Positions 1 to 11,259 of a DNA stretch of 64,000 nt are shown here, piece after piece (position 1 is the first letter of the stretch; the number at the start of each line of letters is the position of its first letter). The position numbers and the translations under genes are program-made. The DNA lies in NCBI GenBank assembly GCA_036429605.1, contig CM071590.1:1798001-1862000 (forward strand). Reading direction: 5' to 3'. The DNA comes from Cladobotryum mycophilum (Eukaryota; Ascomycota; Sordariomycetes; Hypocreales; Hypocreaceae). The notes below the pieces were generated by a model. The model was not told the DNA's origin, ran no database searches, and worked only from the letters and a program-made list of their open reading frames with translations.

Positions 1-510
1 TTAGCTGGCACCAGCAGCGGTGGATCTCGTGGCTTGCCAACCCCCCGGATGACCCAGCCGGGTATGCACAAAGAGCTCGCCTTGGGTCACCTTCGATGCC
101 CGGCCAGGAAGGCAGAATTGATTTGATTCACAACGTAGCCATATAGACAAGGAGAAGAATGCCTTGGGCCAGAGAGGGCTGGTCCGCGGCGGCTAGAAAG
201 CTCTGTGGATGATGCACAATTAACTCCTCCCCCTCCCCCCTGCAAGAGATGTCTTGCACACGTGGAAATCATTAGGCGTGATATCGTCTGAATGCCAGAT
301 GTTTCTGCGACATCTTTGTTTCCTTTTTTCCCTTGGTATGAGGTGATATTGGTTCTGACCGTAAGTGCCAAGGCGCGCGTTGTTGATCTGTTCAAACATA
401 ATCACCCAATGGACCAAAGAAAGTCATCATCCATCCAAGTAGGTCCAATTGTACACACTTGCTAGGGATTACCCGCGTATCATACAACAGGGCTACTACC
501 GTGCAGCCCC

Positions 511-1236
511 CTATTTCCTCTGCTTGCCACCACCACCACCCGCAATCTTGGCCTTGGATCGCAAGGCATATCTCTCCTTCTTCCATGCCGACACAAGCGA
601 ATCCACGCTTCCCATGTCGTGCCCCGGCTTCCGCATAAACGTCAACCTTGCTCTTCTGGCCCTCTTTGGCCGACGCCATATGATGTCAATGCCTGTCACC
701 GTCGGGCTATAGATCTTGAACCACATCTCCACACCGGTCTTCATGAGCTGTCCACGCAACAGGATCGCCGTATCCACGCCTCGCCGCCGGATCTGGATAA
801 AGGCCCCTGAAAAGGGTTCCCCTGAGGTTGTCGTCACCATGAGCACGTCACCCACCTTGGCGCTGTCCGCGTGCTCCCTGGAGAACAGTCTCGTCCTGGC
901 GCCCGTGGAGTCTAGTCGTGTGATTTCCTGTTGTCGGAGGGTGGGCATTGGGTCGGGGTGGTTCGTTCGCACAGAGGGGAGCTGGGGCCAAACTTGGAAC
1001 CTGCTGATCTTTTGCTTCTCCATCTCTGCATCATGAAAAAATTAGCGAATCTGACTGTAAAAATCAAGGAAAAAATGTGGGAAAATCGTACGTTGCCTTT
1101 GACTGAAGGCGGTCTTTTGCGCTCCAGTGCTCGCAGCGACCGTCGCCAAACACCGCTGTGACGTCTTCTGGTACCGTATCCTCCTCAGCGCGGACTTGAG
1201 ACAGCCAGCCGGCTGCCTCACCGTTGCGACGTTCAT
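511..1236 (-). CDS. IMG1: Mitochondrial large-subunit ribosomal protein bL19m
   Basis: Structural protein of the mitochondrial large ribosomal subunit, acting in the matrix. Two exons, 1236-1092 and 1025-511, with a 66-nt intron (1091-1026, GTACG..GCAG). The phase-1 join reads exactly from the leader into the mature part, giving 219 aa. Exon 1 supplies a basic N-terminus with no acidic residues over about the first 45 residues (MNVATVRQPAGCLKSALRR), typical of a mitochondrial presequence. Exon 2 carries the bL19 core: a GDVLMV strand, SGAFIQIRRRG, ILLRGQ, and GVEMWFKIYSP near the middle, then a basic tail ending in a glycine run. I start at the ATG at 1236 because it opens the presequence; the ATG at 1023 would lack it. 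It is divergent from the next gene, which also encodes a mitochondrial-targeted protein. The family call is firm; the yeast name is by family analogy. Confidence 0.9.
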
Positions 1237-1508
1237 CGTAATTGGATTGGGGGCGCAATTGAGTTTGTCGATTGGACGCCGAGAATTTCGAGATGAATTG
1301 AATCGCAAAACGCTCTCTGGATGGAGGTTGCGAAGGACTATGATGTGATTGGTCCGGCCGCACTTTTTCCCCTGCCCCACCAATGCTGCCCGCCATTGCT
1401 GCTGGGGGGTTCGTTTTGGTTTGGGCAATTGGATCTGTTGCATAACAACCTTTTTTTGCTTGAGCAGTACCAGTTTCTTTTCAAAAACCTCCAAAAACTC
1501 AAGCAATA
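1237..1508. promoter_or_regulatory. Divergent intergenic region shared by two genes for mitochondrial proteins
   Basis: 272 bp lie between the start codons of the bL19m gene (minus) and the mitochondrial-targeted protein gene (plus), so both promoters must be here. ATTGG (CCAAT on the minus strand) occurs near 1241-1247 and again at about 1349. The right half is pyrimidine-rich toward the plus-strand ATG. Shared control of the pair is inference. Confidence 0.5.
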
Positions 1509-2755
1509 ATGTCAAATCGATCATTAATATCGACCTTGAGGTCACTCGGTCGACTCAATGGGCTGCTGGTACGGCCTGCAGTTCGGCAATTCAGCACTTC
1601 GCCTGTTCACGGTATGCAATCAATCAATAAATCAAACTTGTGGCAGCCTTTATATATAAACTCAAATCTCTAATTCAATACAATAATAATTATAGGCGTG
1701 AGAGCAATCTTTGCCGAGACAGACAATGCAGAGTTAAACACCATCCTCACCACAATCCAAGAAAAGATTATCCTCCCGGCCTACCTACCCGAAAAGCAGC
1801 GAAAAATGGTCTTCGACCCCAAAATGAAGTCGCACCTGGAGCAGAACCCCGTCATCATCGAGGTCGAGGGCCTAGAGCACAAATTCTCCTCCATCGATCG
1901 GTTCAAGGGCGTCGAAAACTCAAAGGGCATCCTCAACAGGGCGCTTCACAGCATGCAGAGCCAGGAGGACTGGGCCAACCTGGGAACGCTGCTGGCAGGG
2001 TACAGGAAGGCCGGCATCCGGCTGAAGGCCGATCACTGGGGCAAGATTGTGCGCATGGCGGGGAAGAGCGGGAACATCTATGCGGTGATTGAGTGCGCGA
2101 AGCAGGCTGACAAGACGGGCCTGCGTTTCATCAACGGGGAGAGTGTTGTGCGTGTGCTTTCGTTTGTCAATGGCAAGGTTACCGACAGCAACTTTGGCGT
2201 GGACGAGACGACACAGGCCCTGAAGTGGGCGGAGCTCGTGCTGGATTTGCTGCAACGTCCTGACCATGCGATTGAGGGGCTGCCCACTCGTGAGAGGCTG
2301 CACTTCTCTCGAGTTGTTCGGGGAATGACGCTTTTCACCAGGGCATCTGCATTCAAGGTTAAGCAGCAAGCAGGGGAATCCATCGAGCAAGATCTGGTTC
2401 TCCTCGAGGACGATGTCGAGCTTTTCGGTTCATTATGGAAGGGCTTGGAGGGGAGAACCTGACGGAGGCTGCCGAGTTTGCCAGCCTGAACCCCACCGTG
2501 GAGAGGAACTCTACCCCCAAGGGAGCAAAAATTACCAAGGCTCTCAACGGCAGCGCATACGTCAAGGTTATAGCCCAGGGCATCAAGGGTATCGCTCTGG
2601 CGCGGGAGATTTTGGGCGAGACGGCGCAAGGCCTGGCCCCTGTCGAGGTCGCCCTCAGCAACCATTTGAAAGAGTTTGTCCAGACCAGCAAGAGCCCGAC
2701 AACGGGGTGGGATCAGGAATACCAAAAGATTGTAGGACATGCACCGCAATGGTAG
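1509..2755 (+). CDS. Mitochondrial-targeted helical protein of unknown function (frame broken once)
   Basis: I do not recognise the family. Exon 1 (1509-1611) encodes a clear presequence: MSNRSLISTLRSLGRLNG, rich in Arg and Ser with no acidic residues, ending in an RQFSTSP-type cleavage context. An 84-nt intron (1612-1695, GTATG..TATAG) joins in phase 1 to exon 2 (1696-2755). The mature part is predicted all-helical, and the GYRKAGIRLKADHWGKIV stretch followed by a second helix pair resembles PPR/TPR-type repeats. Near 2435 the frame shifts by one base: the upstream frame stops at 2462, while the downstream frame continues coherently to TAG at 2755. One extra base there restores about 387 aa. 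No plausible intron explains it (the only GT..AG pairs span under 40 nt). It is likely a sequencing deletion. The divergent bL19m neighbour suggests a role in mitochondrial gene expression, which is inference only. Confidence 0.7.
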
Positions 2756-2872
2756 GCATGAGAACAATCATAAAAGAAAGCAGAAGGGCGGAAAGAAAAA
2801 ATCGGATGCTAGGAATTTAGGGGAAAAAAGTGTATGATATGACATATATATACGTGTACAACATGAGTCTCT

Positions 2873-4071
2873 CTACGGCAGCACTATGTACTTTTCTAAA
2901 TGCTTGGGGATAGCCCCCAGTAGCTTCTTCTCCGTCAACCATGTCCGTGAGAATAATCGGTCGGCGTATCTGTATGCTCCATCGCAGAGCATAGTCACGA
3001 CCGTGTGGCCCTTTCCGAGCTTCTCTGCTACTTCTTTCGCGGCAACGACGTTGAGCGAGGAGCTGGCGCCGAGGTACAAGCCCTCCTCGTCAAGACACCG
3101 ATACACCATCTCAATGCTCTTCTCATCCGAAATGAACAGCGACCCGTCGAGGAGTTCAAGGTCAGGCTGCAGGTTATCCGTAATGCGGCCCTGGCCAATC
3201 CCCTCCGTGATGCTCGATCCCGTGCGCTCAATCAACTTCCCGCCGGAAGAGATGTAGGAATGCAGCACGCTCCCCGGCGGGTCGGCGAGGAAGCTCTTGA
3301 CCCGACCACCGGATATCTCCTTGAGATACCTCGTCGTCCCAGCCAGCGTGCCAGCCGTCCCCGTAGAGCACGTGAAGGCATCGACCCTCCCCTCCGTCTG
3401 CGCCCAAATCTCCGGTCCCGTCGTCTCGATGTGCGCCCTCCGATTCGCCGTGTTATCAAACTGATTCGTCCAAATGGCATTCTCCAGCGCCTCGGCGTGC
3501 CTCTTGGCCTGGTGGTTGTAGTTCTCCGGGTTATCAAACGCCACCGCGGGGACGGGGTACACCTCGGCGCCCAACAGGCGCAGCAGATCAATCTTGCCCT
3601 GGGACTGCGTGTTGGGCATGTAAATGACCAGCTTGTAGCCCCGCGAGCGGCAGACGTGTGCGAGGCCGATGCCGGTGTTCCCGGCCGTGCCCTCGACAAC
3701 GGTGCCGCCCGGCTTGAGCAGGCCGCGCTCCTCGGCTTCCTTTACGAGATACAGAGCCGCGCGGTCTTTGACGGAGCCGCCTGGGTTCATGAATTCCGCT
3801 TTGCCCAGGACCTCACAGCCCGTCTCTTCAGAGAGGCGGTTGAGACGAATGAGAGGCGTATTACCAATGGCTATTGAAGAAGAAGAAAAAAACGTCAGTC
3901 TCTACGATATTCAATATGATTAAATCAAGTTTAAAACATGTGCAAAAGTCTCATACCTCCCGTTAAGCCCTTTGAGATTCCCTGTGCCTTGGATACAGCC
4001 AGAGTATATGCGCTGGGCTCCGCAGCCTTGGACGCTGCAATAGCGAGACGCCGCACGCTGTGTCGAAACAT
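2873..4071 (-). CDS. MCY1: Mitochondrial cysteine synthase 2 (PLP-dependent O-acetylserine sulfhydrylase family)
   Basis: PLP-dependent beta-family enzyme of the cysteine synthase group, expected to make cysteine from O-acetylserine and sulfide. Exons 4071-3957 and 3870-2873 flank an 86-nt intron (3956-3871, GTATG..AATAG). The phase-1 join restores the conserved AIGNTPLIRLNRLSEETGC segment, which confirms the model. Length is 370 aa. Visible motifs are NPGGSVKDR with the PLP-binding lysine, EGTAGNTGIG (the substrate loop, TSGNT in bacterial enzymes) and STGTAGTLAG, the PLP phosphate cradle. The N-terminus (MFRHSVRRLAIAASKAAE) is Arg-rich and lacks acidic residues for 17 positions, consistent with a mitochondrial presequence, as in yeast Mcy1. 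An in-frame ATG at 3790 would cut off the substrate-entry domain, so the start at 4071 is preferred. Actual substrate preference cannot be read from sequence. Confidence 0.88.
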
Positions 4072-4426
4072 TTTGTATGAGATTGAAGTACGGCAAACTT
4101 CAATTGATGCCTCAGAAAACAGAGAATGGAACAACACTGACACCGGCGATGGCTAATTTGTAAGCTTCAAAGGAGAGAGTTGTCACATCTTCAACACAGC
4201 GTAAGAGACACCCGACCGAGGGCCCGTAGTGGGGCTAAGGCCGAGCGTCCGATCACGTCATTCCGTCCATTTCCAACTACAACTTTCACTGACTCCGGGC
4301 TCGGCGCCGCAGCGTATAACTCGAACCGCTCAAGATATATATTCCAAAAAAAAAGCCTCCCTGTCTATATGCCCCCGTCATATGCAATTCTTAAATGATC
4401 GTATCGACATCAGGTCAAATATATCA

Positions 4427-7287
4427 TCAGCCCCTATCCGCCCGTACATAAGGCGCCGGAAACAACCCCTTTGCGCCCATATACGTCCCGAAGAACCAGT
4501 CTCCGTTGATATCCTTAATCTCCTTTATATCAGCCCCCCGGGGAAATAATAACTCGTCTTCAGCACCAGGTTTTGGGTACCATGCCCACATCGCATGGGC
4601 TCTCAGTCCTGCCCCTCCATCTGGAGGGAAGACTTGTGAAAATGTCGTCGAGCCCAAAGTCGTTGGAGCTGATTTGGATACGTCTTTCGTAACAAGACGC
4701 TCTAGCTTCTCACTCCCTTGTTGCCATGACCATTTCTGCAGACCAGAATGCTCGCTACTCTCCACAGATTCTGACCGAAGCGCTCGTCCTCCAACAAGAT
4801 CCCGCTCAACATAACGCCATTGACCTATTTTGCCATCTACAAACCCAACAATTGCCATCCGATGGCCGTGTAAACACCGTCTCCACCCCGATTGTCCATT
4901 CTCTTTGCTAATTCGCCCCTGTGCCTCTAATTTGCCGTAGCACGGCGAACAAATGTCATAGTCTCCCTGTGAAGCATCCGGAACTAGCGTGCTCGTGCAG
5001 CTGAAACAATGAAACCTAGTCTTAGACGGAGATATGGATTCTTTGCAGACGTCGCATCTAGTATTGAACGTAAGTGGCTTGAAGGGTCCTATTCCGGCGA
5101 TTTGTGGCCCGCTTAGCATGCTTGCGGCAGTAGGCCGGCCTGGGGATCGGGGGCTGCGAGGTATGCCTTGCGATGCAGACGTTATTTCATGCGCCAGGGG
5201 TAACAGCTTATGAGAACATGATTTGCCTTGGTTCACGCAGTCATTGCAGAACCCCCACTCTCCTTCATTGCAAACGTCGCAACGCCAATAGCATTCATTG
5301 GTCCACGTGAAACATTTTGCACAAAACGTCCCACTCTGCAGTCGTAGCTTTGGGTCATCCGAAACCATCGTTTTTCCGGTATCCGAGTTGATCGAGGTCG
5401 ATGGTGGCCGTAGATAGCGGGCCGCAGTCAAAATGTGAGGCATTGGAGCCGAGTCATCCCCCTGCTTCTGCTTCTTTTCCCATTTCTTCCAAGCTCCGTA
5501 GCCAAAGCCAAACCAGTAAAGGCAGCCTTTGCCCGTTCGATAGCAATCTTGACAGATATTCCACTGCCCATCATTGCAAATCTTGCAGTTGTAGTGCAGA
5601 TCGTACTCGATGTGTGGCTTATCGCACCGTGCACAGGTAATCGAGGGCTCCTCGTAGATTTGGGATCTTGACCTTTGGTGTCTACGGGATGTTGGAGTAA
5701 CCAGCGGGCTCGGCACTAAACTACTGGTATCCCCAAGGATGAGGTCTGTGGGACGATTTAACCTGGAAGGCCGGGTTGCTGGTAGCTCTACAACATCGGG
5801 AGAAACTGTAATGGTAGTTGCAATCATCGGGTTGTTTTGTGGTAGGCGATCGGCAAAAGAAGCGTTGGCTCGACTCGAAATTGCTGGTAATTCAACGGGC
5901 TGGGTCGAGGTGGGAACTGCATCCAGACTGGAACTGCGACCTGGCCTGCCGATGGTTGGAACCGACGCCGTGGGATCTGAGGATTGCGTTCTCAGAGTCA
6001 GATCCGTCTGAGACCGAGCTGCGGGTCTTGCGTCACTAACGGTTGACGGCGTCGGGGTCGTTGAGCTTCGGCTACCACTAGTGGTCCTCCTTCTCGTTCT
6101 TCTTTCCGAGTCTCGAACTTCAAGATTCGCCGACGACGATAGTGGCGGCCTACTTCTATCTTCAGCACCCTCGACGCCGCTTGTTGATCGCGAATGAGTG
6201 CGAGGTCGGCTCTGGGGTCTGCTGACCGAACGGAGTCTGGGGTCTACTTGGCTCGAATCCGTAAGTCGGGACACGTTACTCCGGGCGCTTGCATTGCTTC
6301 TCCTTGCGGGCTCTTGTCGCGAACGGTCCCTCTGTCGTCGTCGGTATGCCTCAGTGATGCGCCGACTAAGCTCATCATCTCGACTCAAGTCAATGTTATC
6401 CAAGTCAAGCCCATCGAGAAGTCCCTCCTCCTGAATCTGGCGGGCAAATTCCTCAATCTCGCGCTCAATATCTCGTTCGCTCATCTGAGACCCAATCAAG
6501 GACCTTAGTGATGATTGATGCTCGACCTGTCGCTGGGTTGAGTCGCTCGGTCGTCTGTGGTGCCCATCTGCGGTCAAGTGATCGCCGCGACCGCGCCCAC
6601 CATTTTCCGTCGTCCTCCTGTGGTGACTCCCATCTCTTGGCTGTCGTTGATTGCTATCCGATCTATGATCCCTGCTAGATCTCGGCCTCTCGTCGCCCGA
6701 CCGGCTGTCCCCGCGATGTCTTGCCCTCGATGACTGCATGGACACAGCAACCGCCTCGCGCAGACTTTGTTGCCTCACTTCTTCCATGACCCTTTCATCC
6801 TCTTCTTCCAACCGCTTCTCCTCGGCAGTCCTCTCCCGGACCTTGACCTTGGGAAGGATTTGGTCGCCGGGTTTGTACTTGGCAGCCATCTCCTGCTTGT
6901 CGGCATCTGAGCGGTCCTTGCCCGGGTTCGCGGCAGTGTACATCTCAAGGAGGGTCGCGACGGTCGCATTGTGCTTCGTGTCCCGCACCCGGCTCCGACA
7001 TGCTGGGCACGTAAAGATGACGGTGTCTGGGGTGGGAGGGGTGGGAGCTTTCTCGGCCTTTTCGGCTTGGAACTGGAACCAGGCCTTTAGACATGCGCCG
7101 CAGGAGGTATGGAGGCAGTCAAGCAAGGTAAGTGGGCGGTAGAGGAGCTCTTTGCATATCTACACGTCAACAGTTCGTCAGTCAGCGCCAACACCCATGG
7201 CTTAGAGTTGAGGGAACAGGGCAGGGTGTTTCGTACTGAGCACGTTAGCTCTGCGCCCAAATCCACGCTATGTTTTCGAGAATCCAT
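4427..7287 (-). CDS. RING-finger protein with ZZ-type zinc fingers and C-terminal SH3 domain (predicted E3 ubiquitin ligase)
   Basis: Two exons, 7287-7237 and 7159-4427, give 927 aa. The 77-nt intron (7236-7160) interrupts the RING itself, and the phase-0 join restores TCSICKELLYRPLTLLDC, whose first two cysteines come from either side. The RING is at residues 16-75 (CxxC, CxHxxCxxC, CPAC). A basic, Ser/Arg-rich disordered middle (about 90-500) includes a UIM-like helix (EEVRQQSLREAVAVSM). Three Cys-rich ZZ-like fingers follow: CARCDKPHIEYDLHYNCKIC, then CAKCFTWTNECYWRCDVC, then CDVCKESISPSKTRFHCFSC. The last 60 residues read as an SH3 domain (WAWYPKP, ELLFPRGADI, GDWFFGTYMG, GLFPAPYV). A RING finger implies E2-dependent ubiquitin transfer. 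ZZ and SH3 modules imply peptide and proline-rich partners, but none is known here. The start at 7287 is the first ATG that completes the RING. Confidence 0.82.
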
Positions 7288-8680
7288 TCATGTTACTCCT
7301 GTTGACGGACTAGAGCTCAGCGCTGAAGCTTCCAGGGAATTTTGCGACCAGAGCTTGTCGTAAGCACAAGGTAAGGAATATGTAGGTTGGGCAAGTAGGT
7401 AGTTTTTAAAAAATTATGCTGGTCTGCCTCGTCAGATGCGTGGTGGCGGTGGTGGCATGTACCTCGTGGGTACCTGGAAAGTGCCACCAGTGCTCAGCTG
7501 AGCAATGAGAGTCCCCGTCATGGCCAGCCTTGCTATGGTTTCATTCAAGTGCAGATTAAACAGAACCCCGCCCATGTTTTCTTGGCATTATGCCCATAAT
7601 ATTAAATGCAAGATGATGGATGCTTCCGGGATGTCGATCATTTGCTTTTGGACAATCGTTATCAGGGAAAAATAGATAAACAACAAGAACAAGAACAACG
7701 TCAGTGTATGATGAAACTATGCGACGAAGAACAGTTTAGTAGTATTACGAGAACTACCTAGGAAAGACATGAAAGATGAGGGTAGATAATAGAAACTCTA
7801 GAAAAAAGATGGAGTGTATGATAAACCATCTGGAAGAGATCGAGACATCAAGGCCAATTGGAGAATCGTGTGCAACAAAAGATATTGAGGGCAATAACGT
7901 TGGTTGATTGATAGAAACAAGACCAAACATCTAGATATGAGAGAAACAGGTAGGAGGAGTCAGGACTATGCCCCCCATCTACTACAACGAACCCTTCTAC
8001 CAACTTGACCATTCAGAGATCTACCGGCTACTTATCTCGGATAAGGCCTACCCACCAAAAGAAGCTCGACTTACAACAGCTAGAGTCTCATCTTGGGCTC
8101 ACCAAATGTCTTATTCATGGATCTTGGTATCTAAAGCAGTTCAGTGAGTGTTCTTGCTGCTCTCCTTAACCTTCCTACCTATCAATAAAGCCAGCTCGCA
8201 TTCGCTCAACCGACATCAGCACTAAAGCGGAAACTTTTGGTTCACTTGCACAAGGTCAGCTACACTACAAGATCCATGGATAGATATAGTACCATGAACA
8301 ACCAAAAACTGCATTGCACACACTATGCACATGGTCTGCATCCTTCAACGCCCTCCCCCCTTCCCCCATTTCTATCCTGCAACGTCGGCTTCTACGGATT
8401 TAACGGAACGCGATAGAAGCGCTCAGACGACCCATACTTTGAAATACCTGCCAATCAATGGAATCCGATCCCATGGCTGGCGCCGGTTGCGCACTATATC
8501 CTGGAACATAGATAGTCTACATGCCAGATCTGATACTGATAGCGTCATGCATACCTGGAGACCTTTTGGGACGTCTCTCTTTTGTATAAAAGGGAACAAT
8601 TCATTCTTTCATATTTTCAACACATCTGCAGTCGTCTCAGTTCATCATTAGTCATTCTTCCTCAATAAAAGTCATCCATC
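7288..8680. other. Gene-free interval between two divergent genes
   Basis: About 1.4 kb holding the 5' regions of the RING gene (minus) and the SDR gene (plus). I found no open frame with coding character, tRNA or repeat. The stretch 7560-7930 is A/G-rich. Immediately before the SDR start the sequence is CT-rich with a TATAAA at 8584-8589, a plausible core promoter for that gene. Confidence 0.5.
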
Positions 8681-9567
8681 ATGAAGGTCATTGTCGCTGG
8701 CTCAACCGGCTTCGTTGGCACAGAGGTCATCCGACAGGCCCTATCCAACCCTGCCATCACCTCCGTCGTCGGCCTGGCTCGTCGCCAGACAGCCCTTCCT
8801 AACAACCTCTATCCAGCCGCCGACACATCAAAGTTCAAATCCGTCGTGTGCGACGACTTTCTCAACTATCCAGAGAGCGTCAAGCAAGACCTCGCCGATG
8901 CCGACGCCTGCATCTGGTAGGTAGTGCACTGGCCCAACCCATCCATCTATCCATCAACTTACACACCAGGAAACACGGCATCGCTGACATCACTCCTCAA
9001 AAAGGCTCATGGCTGTAACGCCAAACAAATCAAAGTCTCTCCCATGGGAGGAAGTCCGCAAGATTTGTCACGAATATCCCATCTTGGGGATTGAAAACAT
9101 TCCTAAGCTGCCACGCAAGGAGACGGCCACGCCATTTCGCTTTGTATACGTCAGCGGCTCCTCCGCAGAGCGAGATCAGACCAAGAAACCCTGGATACTT
9201 GGTGACTATTGTCTAATGCGGGTAATTTCTCTCTCTCTATTTCCAAATCATCACTGTTGCATAATACTCAATATCGCCATAGGGCAAAACCGAGACAGAC
9301 ATTCTAGACATCGCCAGGAACTCCGGCGGTGCAGTAGAGGTCGTTGTCGCCAAACCTGGTTTGATTCGAGATTCAGATACCGGTTATTTGAAGAGAGGCG
9401 TGCAGGGAGTATTTACTACCCTCATCGGCGTTCCACTTATCGAATTGGATCAAATCTCAGCGACGCTGATTAAGCAGGCCACCAAGGGGATTGAAAAGGA
9501 GACGCTTGTTAATGAGGACCTTGTCAAGATTGGCCAAGAGGTGCTTGATCAGCAGAAGTCTTCGTGA
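8681..9567 (+). CDS. Atypical short-chain dehydrogenase/NAD(P)-binding protein
   Basis: Three exons, 8681-8916, 9005-9221 and 9283-9567, give 245 aa. The first intron (GTAGGT..AAAAG) splits a Trp codon (TG|G), giving ACIWLMAVTP. The second (GTAATT..CATAG) joins in phase 0, giving CLMRGKTETDIL. A Rossmann fold is clear from MKVIVAGSTGFVGTEVI: GxxGxxG at residues 7-13, right at the N-terminus. YVSGSSAE follows beta-strand 5, and VVVAKPGLIRD matches the KPG-x-I/L-x-x segment of NmrA/atypical SDRs. There is no canonical YxxxK catalytic pair in the usual place, so activity as an oxidoreductase is uncertain. It may bind NAD(P)H as a sensor. It has no signal peptide, so it is likely cytosolic. Fungal relatives are usually uncharacterised. 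Confidence 0.82.
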
Positions 9568-9722
9568 ATAGATATGCACAATTCATCGTCTGTGGTCCAT
9601 GACCATAGTCAGTACTAGGTATTCTCCCAGGGTTGTGTGCTTGGTTGCCACAAGTGAATCTTGACTGTGATTTCCCGTTTTGAACTTTTGAGGCTACAAG
9701 ATCATCACTATCTTACAAGAAT

Positions 9723-10663
9723 TTAAGAGTGAGTCCACTCAGCCTTCTTCTTCTCGGCAAAGGCAGTCATGCCAATCTTCTGATCCTGGCTGCCAAACAA
9801 ACTGTGGAAGACCCGTCGCTCATACTCCACACCATCCCTCAAAGGTAGGTCCTGGCTCTTGTTAACCACCTCCTTGGCGGCCTGGACGGCGACCTTGGAG
9901 TAGCTGGCAATAGTTTCGGCCGTCTTCAGGGTCTCCTCCATGAGGGCCTCGTAAGTAGGGAATGCCCTGGCAGCAACGCCCCATTTCTCTGCCTCGACGC
10001 CGGAGAAGGACTTGCCGGTGAGGATCAACTCCATAGCCTTGGCCTTGCCAATGGCACGGGTCAATCGCTGACTGCCGCCAGCACCGGGGATGGTTCCCAG
10101 CTTAATTTCTGGCTGGCCAAAGTTTGCTCCCTCGGTGCAGTAAATGAAGTCTGCCATCATGGCAAGCTCACAGCCGCCGCCAAGAGCGTGGCCAGAGACA
10201 GCCGCGATGATGGGCTTCTTGATCTGGGTAGTCAGGAGGGACCACGACTCAATGAAGGACTTGGTGTAGGCCTCGGAGAAAGTCAAGGGAGCCATCTCCT
10301 TGATGTCGGCACCAGCCGCAAACGCCCTCTCGGAGCCGGTGAGGATAATGACCCCGGTCTCACTGGAAGCATTGAAGTCGGCAAGGGCTTCGTTGAGCTC
10401 ATTGATGAGAGGTGTGCACAGGGCATTGAGAGCCTTGGGGCGGTTCAGGGTGACTACAAGTGAAGTTAGGGCATGGTGTCCAGTGTTAGTAAACAATTGA
10501 AGCCTTGTTTTTCTTGTTTACCTTGACCAACGCCGGGCTTGGGCGTGGAAGTTTGGATATACTCGTACGTCTTGGAGCTGAAAGCCATGACTCTAGGCAA
10601 GGTGGACTTTTGAAAGGGAACAATCCTGGAGGCAGTTGGCCTCAAGAAACGAATGGTATTCAT
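9723..10663 (-). CDS. Mitochondrial enoyl-CoA hydratase (crotonase)
   Basis: Hydrates trans-2-enoyl-CoA to 3-hydroxyacyl-CoA in mitochondrial beta-oxidation or branched-chain amino acid breakdown. Exons 10663-10522 and 10453-9723 flank a 68-nt intron (GTAAAC..TGTAG). The phase-1 join gives PGVGQVTLNRPKALNAL, the standard crotonase opening. Length is 290 aa, as usual for mitochondrial ECH. The oxyanion-hole segments are FAAGADIKEM and SGHALGGGCELAMM. The two catalytic glutamates sit in GGGCELAMM and FGQPEIKLGTIPGAGGSQRLTR, matching the two-glutamate hydratase pattern and not the isomerase. The N-terminus (MNTIRFLRPTASRIVPF) is basic and lacks acidic residues, a good mitochondrial presequence. 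No peroxisomal SKL is present: the C-terminus is TKKKAEWTHS-like. Confidence 0.92.
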
Positions 10664-11259
10664 TGGGTATGAATCAAATCAACAAAAAAAGGTATGATGA
10701 GCTCGGCCCAATTGAAACGGGGGGTTATCTATATAGAAAGTAAGATGAGAAAAATGGTATTAATTGGTCATGAAGATTAGTTAGTATCCAATGCACACAC
10801 ACACACACATGGAAACCATCCGCATACAGCCGAGGCTACCCTCACGTCATGAATTGCGGGCGGAGGGGTGAAGCGGATGGAGGTTTTGCCGACTCCGGGC
10901 CGTTCCGCGTCTCAGTGTCGAAACTCCGTTATGATACTTGGACCAGAGTGACGATTCCTATACCGGTATTTAATTAATCTATAAGTGATTACTAAATTTA
11001 GATTCCAATAGCAATCGTCGTAGTGATCACTCTGCTTCAATAGGTTAAGACATGATTGTGGTGACTCCCTGACTCCATCTTATCCAAGGATGTCGCAAGT
11101 ACATCTCACTATAGGTACGGAGTAGTGGGGTATAGCTCGCAAACCAAGCTAATCTCCAGAAGAAAAAAACCCGATAAGGATTGATCAAGTCTTCCGTATC
11201 TACTCATCGCAGCACCATCACTCAAGAACCCAACAACGGCCATAAAAAAACGATACCCA
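10664..11259. other. Divergent intergenic region with a short CA microsatellite
   Basis: About 600 bp between the enoyl-CoA hydratase and FAF1 start codons. It contains a CA dinucleotide run at 10794-10809. No coding frame is evident; it presumably carries both promoters. Confidence 0.5.

Noticed and set aside
2078..2767. 229-codon minus-strand frame
   Set aside because: Opposite strand of the mitochondrial-targeted gene; composition is a shadow and it crosses the real gene's frame break by chance.
3005..3877. 290-codon plus-strand frame
   Set aside because: Antisense of the cysteine synthase exon, with Arg/Ala-rich composition from GC-rich codons and no domain.
8325..8651. 108-codon frame before the SDR gene
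   Set aside because: Overlaps the probable TATAAA and leader of the SDR gene; no domain.
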